A stretch of 64,000 bases of DNA from Balanoglossus misakiensis (Eukaryota; Hemichordata): contig CM082578.2 in the NCBI GenBank assembly GCA_040954595.2, positions 11,222,001-11,286,000 on the forward strand. The letters run 5' to 3'. Positions 45,114-60,100 of the stretch are shown here, piece by piece. Both the position numbers and the translations under genes were made by a program. The notes beneath the pieces were generated by a model, which did not search any database, was not told where the DNA came from, and saw nothing but the letters and a program-made list of their open reading frames with translations. The number at the start of each line of letters is the position of its first letter. Position 1 is the stretch's first letter.

Positions 45114-48100
45114 TTATATCGACACCATGGATCTTTGTAGATTGACGTGATTGTTTGGTTTCGGTGACGCCGTCTGCGTCTCGTGGTTTTTGGGTTCTGG
45201 GCTTTGCATCTGGTGCCACTTGTCGCCTAGCGCCTGAGCGAAGTGATCGTCGACCGTGCCCGTGATGCTGATGGCGTTTGAGGGTTTGGAGGACCAGTAT
45301 TCTTCTTTGTAGTCCTCCCCTAGACTCCTCCTGAAATGTTCATCGATGGCCGGGTCACACATGCCTGGGTCACAAGACAAAAACAAGACAAGACGTTACT
45401 TAAAACAGTCATTGATGTCAAATAATCAAATGAAAAATAATCATTCAAACTTTACTTTCAACTTATCAGTACCCGGTATGTATCTGAGGGGCTCATTTAA
45501 CCCCAGCCTAACCCGAATGTATCATATTATGGCCTAGCTGACTGGAGAAAACCTCGAGAGGTTTGCATGATTTAGGCATTTCAGAGGATGATAGCAGTGC
45601 CTGCATTATGTCACATGAAACGAGCTCGGGCAGTCTCCACGACTGCATTTAATCTAACTTTCAACTCTGCATGTGGATGGAATCTGTGGATGCTGGATCT
45701 CTACGAATCGTCAGTAGCTCATTTCCTCCACGATCAATCACAACCTCAGAGCCTCCAATGCTTGATTCTCTCAGTCGGACTGGTCACCAGATATTCTCTA
45801 TCAGTCACGACAAGAGGATTTCCACAACTTGAAAAACCATGCCGAATCAGCTGAACACTGCAGAGGTGGGATTCCTGGCTGCATCATGGGGCATACATGT
45901 TTTTTCGGACATTTCAACCCCTTAATAATTCCAAATGCCCCTCCTTTTAAATTGTCCTTATGGGGACACTAATCATTATGTTTCTGTGGCAATCTAAACG
46001 TAACACGTACTGCTTTAGAAGTGTACGATGTATCAGAAACAGGGAACCTAACAGATGGTGATCAAATAGTTTGTGACATTTTATCTTCAAAGGCTGTGCT
46101 GCGCTACGTTCCCTGGGTATCGGCCGGTCGACATCCACAAAGCTCTAAAAAACCTAATCTTTTGGGGGAATTTCTGAACTGTATCGCAAGTGGGGGGCCC
46201 AGCTGACAATCAACAACCGCACAACAGGTCTGTCACCAGAACTTAATACACGATAATCTTGATGGGAAGAAAGATGAACCATCTCTAGACACTGAAAACA
46301 TTACGGAACTCATTTGCAGTGTGAACAGGGCCAACCACCACTGAAATCAATCCAGCCAAATCATATTGGCAGTGAGTAATTCCAATAACATACTAATAGG
46401 CCCTACTTTCATCTGGGATCCTTTCTATTGCACCTAGCATACATGTATTTCTGCCGTTTTTTACGGAGTAGAGATGACATGCAACTACACAGTATTTTCC
46501 CTTACAGAAACTGTTCTATAAAGCTTTAGAGCATTCTATGGAATTCACATTTCTATATGATTCAAAAGAAAAGGTGTTAAACACTATATAGAAATCTATA
46601 GACATCCATAGAAATTCTATAAACTTCTGATGTGGGCTATAGAATTCTATAGATATCTATAGAATGCCTTTGTTAGGATTCTCACCTGTTGTGACCTCCT
46701 GCCTCGGATTGCTCTTCGCATGTGAAGCCAACTCAGCGCCGCTCCTTGCTGCATTCGTGTTGTTTTCTCGCACCACCTGTGGCGGGGGCGCGCACGCTAT
46801 CACCGATGGCCTCATCATCTGCTGTGTGCTGGATGTCATGGTGATGGCCGCGTGATTGTTGTTGTTGTTGTTGTGGATGGGGGCGACCGCCGAGCCGGTT
46901 CTGGGTTCCCCTATGGCCGACTCTGGCAACGTCGTCATGTTGTGCAGGCACTGGCTGTTCGGGTATTCTTTGACCGTGGACAAAACTCTGTAAGACAAAA
47001 AAACGAAGGAAAGAAGATAAACAGTTTGATAAAGTACTGTCAGAGGCGTACCTCAATCATCTACTTCAAGCCAGGCCGGGTAGAGCAGAAAACGATTGCC
47101 AAATTCAGCTGCAAGCTCTCTCCCCCGAGAAATGGGATTTTCCAGCCTTATCAGTGGATTCGTAGCGTGACCCGAAGGGGTAACTTGACCTTCGCAAGTA
47201 TTCGCCACTGTTTACGTTAACTGTGACTTTCTGTGTATTAAACATGCCACTCAGCGATTTCGCGGTATTCTGTTAAAAGTTCTCAAAATAGCAATGCGAT
47301 CTTCACCAGTGGCTGGAAGTGGGTTTGATGTCCAAGGGGGCTGGTCAGCGTGAAGTTTTGGCTGCCTCCCAGAAGATTTTCCACGGATTGGAAAATTCCA
47401 GGGATGTTTCAAACTATATTTACACTCCTAGTGTCAAAAGATTTATTGAGTGTCACATACTTTCAGATGGCGCAACAGATACACAGTATTCAACGAAAAT
47501 AAGCTTTCTCATGGTTTTTTTTGGTCCGTAAATCTTCCAGTTTTACGTTCAGCATCGTAACAGCACGACTAAAATACAGCGAATATCACATTCGTGTCAT
47601 GTTCTACAAACTGGTCATATTTGTTATGGTGTGCATGTAACATACTGATCAGCAATTCTTTGGTTCAGACTTGCACTAAAAAGGATTTTTCAAAATTTCG
47701 CATGGGATGAACTCAAGCAGTGAAGCATAAGTGACAAAACTGGCAACGAGCTGGATGGCACTCCATCAGTGAATGATTGATCCTCTGTTGACTGGATAAG
47801 GGCTTCAATTTTAAAGTGGAATGGTGTTGCAAAATATGAACTTTCATCCACTAACGTCAAGAGGACAGATGGTCACATGTGTGCAATATCGCTGTCTTCT
47901 GGAGTTCTTCCCTCTCGCGTTCAACGTACATGTACAACTCTGCATTAGGCTTTGCATTGACAGATTCCAGAGCAATTTACGCCACAAGTCGGGACTTCAC
48001 GTCGAGGCAGACACCTATAGCTCTTAAGTGAAGGCCATCAATGTTGCATTTTCCTCATTCCCTTTTTTGGTGATATATTCTTTTCGATAAACAAACAAAG

Positions 48101-51100
48101 AAAGCAGAACTTAGTTTATATAGCGTCTCAAGGCCTGACATTCAAGTAGACCTTAAACTGCTGCAGTGCTTCTGCAGCCAACAACTGCACATCCAGTTTG
48201 CTGGTTACCTCATCAGGCCGATACACAATAATAACAGACCAGTATCAATATAAACTTGTACAGTACATGTGCCGTTTTCAGTTCTGGGACATGCCAATGC
48301 TATTCCAACTGCCAATAAAATAACGGTATTAGGTCTGGCAGGCGCATCCGCTGACCACTTCAGCGAAACGTTGAATCCGACCCTAGAACACACACATGCG
48401 AAACATCACTGAACACTGGTACCATAACAGATGTGTATTCAGACATTTAACAGAAATGCTGCACAATTTGGTGACGCGAAAAATTAATCTAAACAGACAC
48501 AGACAGCAATTGCTAAAGACCAGTCAGCAGTGTAATTACTAAACCAGGCAAATAGCATCTACAGAACAGGGAGGCCTGAAAGAAACCCAGAGTATTACTG
48601 CTTTACTGCACTTCACACATCTTTGTTACACCAAGGACCAAGCCACATTTTTTCGGATACTTTCAAACTCACAATTGTCTATAAATAGCAGATCAAACCC
48701 TGCTTATTTTTAACACAGCCAAAGGGTGCAAACGAACCCCGACTTTTTAATTGAGTTTTCTGGTAATTAATAACAAGTAACACAAATACTTTCTAACAAT
48801 AAATACAAAAGGTTATCACATCTTTAAAGCAGAATGGATTTTTATTTATGGAAAATTGCAGATGACAGATACAGCAAATATGATTGGATCATGCTGTAGG
48901 CTATTTTACACGGGGGTGGACTCGTTTAGTTGCCAACCAAAGTGGACAAACAATACCTGATTAGTACTTTAAACTATCATTCCATCAGAAATATTATAAT
49001 CCTGCAGATACACAGGTTGAGTTGATGCTGCCCAGACGCAGACAAACTTCGACAATAACGGTTCTCGGATGGCCTGGTTGAAACGTAACATGCAAGCGTG
49101 GGATTGAACAGTGACCACCCTTGTACATCATTAGGCTCGAAGGCCGCTCTATGAAACTCAGACCACACTGTTGGCATTCAAGTGAACTTTTAACAGCCTC
49201 GGTCAATTTGTGAAATGAAGTGTAACCGCCTGGAGTGTCTTAGCTTCGAGAATACCGCAAAAAAATGTTATCTTCAGCAGATAAGCCCTCCATAAAAACC
49301 AAAATGTTGCATAAATGGCCATGATTGATAATCCGTTTGTGTTGGAATAATCAACCACCTGATTACAGACTCAGATTATTTTATGGAAATCAAAAGGGAA
49401 AAAATACACATTTTTCATCTGTTCACAACCACCCTACCTGTCAACTGTGACCGCGACCCACACACTGGTTGGGGAATTTCAACCTGTCAAACTCCGCCAA
49501 GGAACCCACAGAGGGCCCCTCTGCCAACAGACAAACTTTCTCTAAGTCCCGGCTAAACTTCAGATATCTGTGGAATGAACCTCAGCTAATGCAGTAGAGC
49601 CAGCAGTGGAATAGTTGACATACTCCAGTCCGATAGCTTGGCCAAGTCATTACCAATGCAAAAACACAAGAAAGTCATGCACCAATGAAATCATCTCCCA
49701 CTGGAGGATTCAACACTGGGTGAAGTCTGACCGCTTGTCTCAAGGAGATCTTTCCATTTGCAGAATACTGCATCCTCAGTCAGTGGATGTACATACATGT
49801 ACTGTGCTGCACAGAGAGAAGAGGGTATTTAGCTCATTATGCAGTTCGAGTGATATGGAATTTGTTATACACGTACAATGTAGTAGAAGCTACAGAGCAG
49901 TTTATAACCAAGACACCAGCTTCTCAGCATGCCTTGATGTCAACATGCTTCACGACAACAGTCAGCCATTACTCCAGCCACTACTCGTGGCCGGTTAAAA
50001 CTTCCGCACAACATCTTAGACAGTGTTTCTTGAGCCAATTCTCTCCTGATGATCGCCATGGCTATAAAAAGGGCCAGACACGGGTCAACGTTCAGCAGGG
50101 TGATAATATTGATACACTGCACGTTCCGTAGTTCTTTAAATGATGTCCATCACTGTAATGTTGCTCTAACTGTCACGGGCGTTTTTACATGTACACTTGG
50201 GCAAGTATCACGCACCTCAAGACAGACTGTCTTATTCTTTTGAACTGGAGTGGTCTAATGTTGACAAAATGTTTTCCAACTGCACTATTCAGAAAGACAC
50301 GCTTCATCTTTGAGGAACTAAAAAAAATAATTTAATTGCAATGATTTATATCTTTAAAAATGCTGGGTTTTTTAGTAAAAAACTTGCAGAAAACTTCCAA
50401 TTCGAACAAGCTTAGACTTAGAGTTTAACCTCAGAGTCAGACATTGGTCTCATTCTAGAGTTGTCACAAACGCCAAGATAATGATGACCGCCAATAGATC
50501 AATCTCAACTCTCGCCTGTGAGCAAAGACATGAACTTAAGATGAAGAGACACACAGGGCCGATCTGGTATGCAACCAAGGACAACGACAAATACTTGTCA
50601 TTGTTGGAAGACTTGCGGGCCTCAACACTGACCGAACCGCACGCCGAACCCAGATTAAGAACTTCATTCCTAGAATCCCGCAACGTTGGCAGGCATCCCG
50701 CCAATGTGAACCCAATTGTTATTTAGTATGTAGCATTACAGATAATAGCACCACACAAATCAGCGCCAAAAGCCCCGCTCTTTATATCCCATCACAATCT
50801 GCCGACGTGGTCAAGGCGATTTTTCTTCGATAGCCGGGGTGAAAGTGTAACAGCTGCACAACTCGGTGACATTTAAAAGTCAGAGTTGCGCTGGCGTCAA
50901 CTCTAAATTTCCTCATATAAATCCAGCACCCAGGTCAGTGACCTGACGCTTGTCGATCGACGGGACCACAGCCAAAGATGGCGTTTGTTTTCATCAAATT
51001 ACAGTTTTTGATCGTCACCCTGAGCCCATTTGGCTGGCACAGTGGCAATGTAAAAAACTCAGCATTCAACTCACTTGGAAATCCGTGTTTTGATTTTTAA

Positions 51101-54100
51101 CTGACAACCATATACATGTACGACACATGACACACATCAGACGAACCAGAAGCTGTACTATTGAAAACTATCATCAGGCCGACATCTTTTGTCTGTCAAC
51201 TTTTGAAACGAGACTTGTGTGAGAAAATTCCTACTTCCAGCAATTTACACCCGGTCCCTGCAGAAAACACAGTTCCCAAACTCGGCAGTCGGGTCAAGTG
51301 AGCTGTGAATTTTCCCATGTATATCTTGCACCTGCAGTGGAAAGGGAATACCGTAACAGCACGGCTCAAAAATAATAGCTCTTGTATTTGATTTACACGG
51401 AAAGTTGACTGATCCGAAGAACATGTGTGTGGTGAAATAAAAGAGCATCCATGACCTCTGTGCAGAAACGAGTTCACACCTACAAGACAGGCGATGATGA
51501 AATCTTAGCGTGTGGACTTTAACTCTTCGTGATAGAAACTTTTTGTGATCTTACTGTTCAGAGAAAAGCTTTAAAACATGATATACAGGGCAAATGTTAG
51601 ACCCTCTGCAAGCTGTCAAGACCTTCATGATATGTGAAAAGCAGTAAAAAGTTTACTTTCTATTAGATACTGCTTAACCCCAGGGTCATCAATGCTAAGA
51701 TGGGTGGACAGCTGATCTGTACTGTATTACACAGGGATTAGCGAAGACGTAACGTTAACATGAAAACCCCCCACATATTTGAACTGTTGCGGATATGGAA
51801 AAGTCATAACAACCGCATGCAAATAAGTAATCATGTATGCATATGATACACTGTATGCAAATTAGTGATGTGCTCCAATCCCTAGTGGCAGAGATGCAGT
51901 CTTGCATATATACTGGTGATTTGAAGACAATATCAAACAGCATACACAGTGATTCTCAGATTCCTCAAGAATCAGCTGCAGATTTTCTTCATTTGTTCAC
52001 AACAAGAACACAAAACAAGCCTGTCGCTGCCAGTTCACACAACAGATGACAACACACCGTTTACTGCTTCTCCATCTATATGTATCGTCACCCTTGTACA
52101 CTTGCAACATGCTTGCCTCTTTCCCACGACTTCCACATAACTGGCCCTTTCAACTCCAGTGACAGACACACACTGGCAGGGCAGGCCGCACATATCTTCA
52201 GAGACATAGCTGCAGCTTTTTGGTACTAATGACCAGTAAAACCGCACTCGGGGAGATGATCAATTCAAAAGAACTCCCTTTCTTGGGAACATTCTAAAAT
52301 GCTGCTCTCAGCGTGTTTTCTGGTTTAATATTCCAATGATCGATGCTGTGTTTTTTCTCCATTTTATACAGTCAGTATCTTTCAATGTCTGCTACAATAT
52401 CATTGTTATCACAACATTATTTCATTCTGCTCAACATTCTTGTGATGCTTGTCATTTCCTACATACATGTACACACATACTGTACTTTAACACACTGGCC
52501 CGCGGAGGTTTCAAATTGAAGACACCGGAGACAATGTACGTGACTATTGAAAGTTTTCTGGCCACCTTCCAGTTTAACTAAACACCAGATGAATACGGAC
52601 AGAGCACACATCGATTCCCAATCGACAGAGAGAGAGAGAGAGACAACCAAACATCTCGTTCTAAGTGCCCAATCACTGTCCTCCCAACACTAGGTTCTCA
52701 TGTTTCAAACCACTGAAGTTAATTTCCGACTGCTCCTTCATCTTTGGAAAACAATACAATCTGTACGCGGACACAGCCACTCTTGGCAAAACGCAGGAAT
52801 TTTTATATTCAGACAGAAAATTGGCAATGTGTGTCGTCGGATTTCATCCGAAGGTCAAACAGGGTCAGCTTTGGTTGGTCTGCAAGAGGCCAGGCTGCCG
52901 GCAGCACAGACTTTCAAATTATGAAATTCTGCAACTGTACACGATAAGGCAACCCCTGGGTCTGACATTAATACAACAAACGGCTATAGTTACTTAACAG
53001 AACACTGCATTTTATTGGGCCACAAAACCTAGGGATAATGCAGCACAGGCTGCCATGTGCAGTGGTTGCAAGGCCATAAAATTGAAAGATACTGCCTCGT
53101 CATTCGACATGATGGCACTCAATGCCCAACAGCTGCAGGTATCATCATGTCACCAGCGATGGTCATCAATTTGTTAGTGGACTTTATTGAAGTCCGATCT
53201 TTGCTAAAAATCTTTGTTCTCCTTCCTCCACAAGGCCAATGATGACATACAGGAATGTGATGATCACACTGAAATGTTTGATCTCAAGGACTTTTGAGCA
53301 CATATATTTTCTTCTTTTTCTTCTCTCTGTTTCTCTGTCTGTTTCTCTCCCCTCACTCTCCCCCTCCTCTCGACTTATGGCATTCGGCTGTGGGGGGTAT
53401 CTACTTCACATACTGAACCCTATCCATTGACAGTTGCAAATGATATAGATACATGTATCGTGTGTGTACTGGTTCTGTCACAAGTTTTGAGAGACAAGGT
53501 ACATGTAACCTGTGGGACTGCTATGAGTCCACACTCTTCTCTCTTGCACACTTATCACTTGCCGCAGTACAAACATCTTGACAGAAATAGCAAACCCAGA
53601 TAGAGCTGGAATTAACATGACAACAGGTGATGAGACCCGATTTACACGTCTCTGATTATATACATGTGAGTGACGGAGGTTGATCTCCAATTAAAACCCG
53701 AGATGACAGCTAGCAAATTAGATCTGGGATGCGAAGATGTCGGTCGCTGTTGGGTTCCCCCGGCAGAGTGGAAAGAGTGCCATCCTGGAATTAGTAAAGT
53801 GAGAAGGTTCTCCCGTATTTACCACCATATCCTCTGTCTTAAGACAACAATATAAATCACTCCAACACGCGAAAGTGTCCAATTTGAAAATCTCAAAACT
53901 CTAGGCGAGAAAAAAAGAACAGGAAACCAATTGCATATATGGCGATTGTTTTTTCTTCTTCAAGTTTTCAAATGGTGCTGGGGTGGGGGGCATCAAAATA
54001 CTGCGCCTCTCTTTCTCAAAGGTATCAGCTATCGTCCGAAGTGAAATTAACGTCACTCACTCACAACTAGCATGGCTAAGTATGCCAACACAAAAATGTC

Positions 54101-57100
54101 CAGGGTCTAAACACAAAGGCAACCATTCTTTAATGGGGCTGAGCTAAATATTTGCCATTGAAATGACAGAAATTGTTATCATTTCAGATGGCATTCAGCG
54201 TACAGTTTTCTTTCACAGAGTACAATGCCCTCTTATCCACACACGTCATCGCAGTCACCAACACACTCAACCAATGAAGGCAGCATTTTTTTCTTCCTCT
54301 CATCACCTCCAGCTACCACATCATCATTGTCGTCATTATCACAACTACCACCACCACTATAATCATCATCATCAGGTGAAAACCACCACCACCACCATCA
54401 AAACGCATCATCATCACCACCATGCATCATCATATGCTGGGAAATGTAACTCCTGCATAGCCAAAAAGACCGTTATTTGCGGATTAAAATTGACTGCCAC
54501 AGGGGAAATGACAGAGGAGTCACTGGGCCAGTCCAGACGGATCAACACTTGGCCGTGCATTGCTTGTTTGTACTTTAAACTGTGTCTGAATGAGATGCAT
54601 AAGCTGCTGTATTTTCTTGTGTTAGCAACACGGCTCTCTAAAACTAACAGACACCATTCCGTGCGTTGCATTCCAGGAACAGATGTCTCTCATTCCAGGC
54701 GATCTTTCCCACAAATCCAAGGTGCAGGAATGGTTTTCGGCCAGCAAGGCCATATTTTCTCTTTTACAACCATGGGAAAGTCACTGCGTTATATGACAAC
54801 TTTATGACACTTTTTCACCTCTTTATAATGAAGACATGCATAGTAGGCATTCTTGTTGTCTGAGCCACCTGGGGTTAACTTAAAAAACTGGTACACTTAA
54901 AGGGACAAAGTCTCTCTCTCGCTGCCCTTTTTCCATAACTTATGATTAATACATGACGTCGTTTACGTCAATGTACACACGGACATATAGTGAATCAACG
55001 TTAGACCACGCACAACTTCCATGCCAATTGCACACACAAGAGTGAAAAACTCGCCAAAATGAATAATCGGTGTTTACCATTTATTCATTTTGGCGGGACT
55101 TTTACTCTCATATCCTACAAACGGGGTGGAAGTTGTGTGTGGTCAAACATTGATTCTCTGTATATCCACATGTAGAATAACATGAACGGTGTCTTGTATC
55201 AAACATAATTAATGGAAAAAGGGCAGCGAGAGAGAGACTTTGTCCCTTTAAGGACTTAACAAGCTTACAGCCATTGCAGCTTCGCACTCTTCTCTTTCCC
55301 TGTGCAGAGGTCCAACTTTATCATAGCAAGGTCTGGACCTCAGCACAGAGAAAATGGATTAATGAATATAGCTACACTATGAAAATAGCTGGTGAAAAAG
55401 TTGAAAGATGATGGAAAGTGTTCGGAACTGCTAATGGCCGATACACACATTGATAATGATGTCTGAGTAGAAGAAATGTTATCATCTTATCTCAGGAAGG
55501 CAACTTCATTTGGGCAAACAAAAGTGCATCTGAATATCAGAAACAGAATTCACAGAGCACAGAAACTAAATTTAGTGTTGCCACTGTGTCCTTGAGACGC
55601 TGTAATGAAAGAAACACTTCAGGGTGAGATTCAAGGTGAAGGCCAAGGCTGACAGAAGATCAGTGCTGATAAGACAACGTTGGACACATTTTCCACTGTC
55701 TAATTACTCTTGTTCAGAAGTTCATAACATGTAGGAGGAAAAAAACCTGTCAGCTCAGATTGCTCAGATTCTTGGTCAAACATCAACAGCTGTCTGGTGG
55801 ACACACAGTCCTCTAAATGGATACAGCCAGACTTGTTTATTTTGGTTTCACAGAGAGTCCTCGGCACCCAGGGTCATGATCTCACCAAGGCCAGTACCGC
55901 CTTCACTGTCAAATTAGTGTCATGTCTCAGGGCTTTGATTCATGCAACCCCATCAGTTCCAGACTTGGTCTTCAACCAGTCGATACAGTGAAAGTGAACA
56001 TATAAAGGAGATTAAGGAACTGCTGCCTCAAAACTTTGTTTAACCACAGTCCCTCAAGAAAGAGGGACTGTAGTTTAACTACAACTCAGTGTTTTACTGC
56101 TATCTACAACTGAAAGTGATCACTAAAAATGTGTTTTACAACAAGATGGATGGGAAAGACAGCTAAGCAATAAAATGGAAGTTGTAACACTGATGATGTA
56201 TACTTAGTACATGTACATTCTCTCTTTTACTTTTAAGTGTCCCTCCCGATCTGACACTTTAAGTGGTTAAATGTCCTGAGATCTGCCAGTGACTCAACTC
56301 TCCCGGGGCAGGGCAAGGTCAACTGTCTGTAGCATGCATCAACGCACTGTACAATTGTTCTTCTGCCTGAAGTTAGCTCCAGTGAAATACTGATTGGAGA
56401 GGGTGAATGCATGCAGTAATGTGTGGCAGGTCTGTTATAGAGGAAAATCTGGTTGACTCGACTTGGCGACTGGTGTACCTACACAGGGTTTGTATGTTCA
56501 ACGGTTGTAATATTACCCAGTGTGGTCATCTCCCTGTGTTCCTGGCGTCACGATGTAATGTGTCGGAAATGGCACATTTCCAAGAAAACGCCGACCAACC
56601 GCGGGCTTCTTCTCGTACCACCAGCCGGTGCGGCAATGATCCGGTACAATTCCACTAAATTCTTACATATATACTTATGTGGTGTATTTTACAGAGCACA
56701 GATAAAAACTACTCACGTCTGTGTTCCCGCACACTTGGTAGTGGTTGTCATGGGTTTGCTGAGCGGAGAGGTGCACGTGGTGACGTGATTCTCGTCAAAC
56801 TTCAGCGCCTGCGACAGCTCCCTGCGCTCGGTGCTCCTCCTCTGTCGGTTGATCTTGGATGGCAGTTCCTTCGGCGAATCCGATCGGTTTTCGGCGTTGC
56901 CGTTGTTGTTGCTGCTGCTGCGTAATGCTGCTTCTCCTGCGAGAAAAAGAATCAAGAGAACGAAACCGCGTTGAAAACCAAAACGTCCAGTCGTGTTATA
57001 GCAACGCATCCACTGACTAGTTACATGTGCGGCTCAACTGTTGCACAGTGAAAAGTGACACCGCGTCGAACGAGCGCAAGCTTTCCACCCAAGTATTATT

Positions 57101-60100
57101 TTATTAAACAGGAACTGAAGCAGACGCTGCAGTATTTGACCCCACGGTTCAACGGTTTGGGGACTACTGGGAAGACACGCCATATGCCAGTGAGGCGGAA
57201 CAATTTAACAGGCTAGCTCACAAGAAAAAAAAAACAGTCTCGGCGTTTTATGGGACGGCCACTTCCGGACGGTCAACAGGTACAACCGACACTTAAACTT
57301 CACAAACTGTCGGCCATTGTGGTTATCAACTGGGTTACATGGTGCAATGGGTCAACAAATATTAAAACCTTTTCAGTTTCTTTTTGTGGAGGTCAAACTT
57401 TGTCATATAAAACACTCGAATTAAACAAAATGAAAATGAGAATGAAAAGTATGATTTTTGTGAACACTATGCGATGAACATGTTTTTAAAGCAAAGTACT
57501 CAAAGGTTTGTAGAGTTATCATTTTCTGAAAATCTGTCCCCGTTGTGCTTGCTGCATTTAGTGGTTTAAGTGTGTGCTTGTGTGCTAGAGTCTACATTTG
57601 ATTGAGATCAGATGTAGGGATTGGCTTATTGGCTTTCTTGTTGACACAATGTCGTTTACATTCATATGGACTAGATCTCGATCCTCGCCAAGAGACGAGG
57701 ACAGTGGAAAGACTCTTTTAAGAGGGGCTCTATCATCCCTGCATATGATTTTAATCAGCTTGGATTGAAACCAGCCCATAAAATTTACAGCGAAAATTAA
57801 TTCCCCCTTGAAACATGATTATGGGTGATACATCTCAGTCATAACTTTCAGTTCCTGATCCTTGAAGGACGATCTGGATCGGGGGCTCAAGTTTCCGTCG
57901 TGCACCATCCGGACAAGTGCATGTGACAGCAAACTCATCAACAGTTTCCGGCATTCCTCAGTAATTCAACCCCCCCCCCCCCCCAAGTGTCACAATATGA
58001 AACTCTGAGGAAAACTATCCAAGACTCACTGCATGTGGTGGCAGTGAAACAATATTTTCTAAATTTAAGAGCTGTGTTGTGTGTTCTAACTGGATTTCGA
58101 AATCTGTAATTTTAACTGAAGTCTTGCATTGATTCTCAGTGAAGTATCTTCTCTGACTTTTATACAAGAAAACCCCTGTGACACTTCCACACGTGGCCAC
58201 GGGGGTCTGCCAAAAGTACGACTTGGCAGTGTTTTAGTTTGCCGTCAAAAAGGCCCTCTTCAGAGTTGAAATATTAACACATTACGGTAAATGATAGCAA
58301 CCCAAACTAGTTGACAGACTAAACAAGGCTTGGAAAATGTCAGATAGCTTTCGCAAGGTTGCAGTGTTTACGATCGGTCGGGACCACCATCTCCAGACAG
58401 AGCGGCAAAAATAAAATCCTGAACGCGATAAGTGGAAATCGCTGCATTCTTTTGAAGGGCTATGCAGAAACATTATCCAACTGCACAATCAGAAAACTGC
58501 ATTCTTCACGGTTTATGGGAATATCATGGCAAGGTATTACGTGAGTTGCCAAGGCTATTAGCTGCCAGGCAGTTACGAGTGTTTCTTCTCAGCTTTTTTT
58601 CTGTGATCGTTAAAAACATGGTGGGCTGTATTCTGAGTATGGTACACACAACTAAGTCAATTTAACCATAGAGTGAGTAATTTTCAACTCCTATATTTCT
58701 GAGAAAACAGTGCAGATATAACAAGTACCAACAAAAGGCAAGTACAAAAAACTTCACACTTGACCATGCTGTATAAATGAGCCCCCCCCCCCCATCACTG
58801 TATTGATACGTGTATCATACAAATCAAGTTAGATTCAAAATAGTTTTTCATGGTGACAACAAGTTTTGAAATGAGTTATATTAATAGCCATTTAATGGGA
58901 TCATCGGATCTCTAGAAACGTTTGCACACATCACTGTGTGCAACGGACCAAACTCGCTCGGCATTATGTATGAGAGTAGGCTAACACACCGTGGCGGGAC
59001 CACTCCCTCGCTTTGATAGTGTGTAACTCCTTTTAACTATGTCGATGTTTTCCATTAAAATTAGGCATTACATTCCCTGACATTTTGACACTTTTCCCAT
59101 TGGGAATTTTATGAGTCAGTGGGTGGTACGCATTAAACTATGCCCGGAACTTCCTGCGTTGTGCCCCGAAAATTGAAGAAAGCATATTTCACGCCCGAGT
59201 TATGACAGATGAGTTGGGGGAGAGCAAATTAAACTTTTCATTGCCTACCACGTCACTCTGCCCCTGTCGTAAAGAGTTAGATAACCAAAACGAGACATAA
59301 ATTACATCTTCTGATACACAGTGCTGTGGGTGGGAATTTTAGACAATGTGGCGAAAAAATATCACTGTAAGAGAACACGTCTGTAAGCACTACACAGATC
59401 AGGGATTCTCACATATTACTAGTTCGTCATTGAACTTCACATTTCACAATCACAGGAAAGACTTGTATGACCTGACCGCCAATCCACCTGTTCCATCAAA
59501 CTAAATCTAAAGTAATGCACAAAGATCCGATTTTTTTCAAATCAAAATTTTTCATACAAAACTTCAGGAATATAAAACAAAACATGGTCAGAAACTGCCC
59601 AAATTGTAACCTCCTCAGAAAGCTTTCACCTGTGGGGTTATCGAATCAGATATTGGGCCACTGAGCCTGACTCCTGAAGAGATGTCTGGTCAGCTTTCGA
59701 TACATACAAGAAATTCCATTCACGCATTACACAGTGTAGCTGCATGCACTGTGGCATGGACGTTTTGTAAATGTCCCATATCATCATCAACATCCACGCA
59801 CACACTGGCCATCATCAGTCATGATGTCAACAACATCACAAATCTACATAAAAACTGGGCCCTGCACGTCAAATCGGTTTTACCAGCTACACACACACAA
59901 AAAAAAAAGAATTTCTCCCAAGTTGAAACCGAAGAGATATTCAATAGTTTTATATTCTTGACCTGTCGCTGCGTTGACTGCTGAGACTGTTTCAGATGAA
60001 GTTACCGAACAGCTGCATTGTGGGATAAGACTCCAAACCATGGAAATATTTTCTATATCTGGTAATTGATTTGCGGGTCAGGGGTGACGGTGGTGTCAGG

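Larger units (their letters stand above)
46988..56716 (-). other. VGLL4 intron 2
   Basis: 9.7 kb. Contains the TTAA-flanked MITE at 54901-55247 and a CAC/CAT low-complexity stretch near 54300-54432. Open frames at 49615-50131 and 54163-54807 are not recognisable as proteins. Large first introns of developmental regulators often carry enhancers, but none can be identified from this sequence alone. Confidence 0.5.

Noticed and set aside
49615-50131. Overlapping open frames of 127 and 114 codons
   Set aside because: No recognisable motif, located inside VGLL4 intron 2; consistent with chance.
54163-54807. 214-codon open frame on the plus strand
   Set aside because: Driven by CAC/CAT repeats, resembles no known protein, and sits in a VGLL4 intron on the opposite strand.
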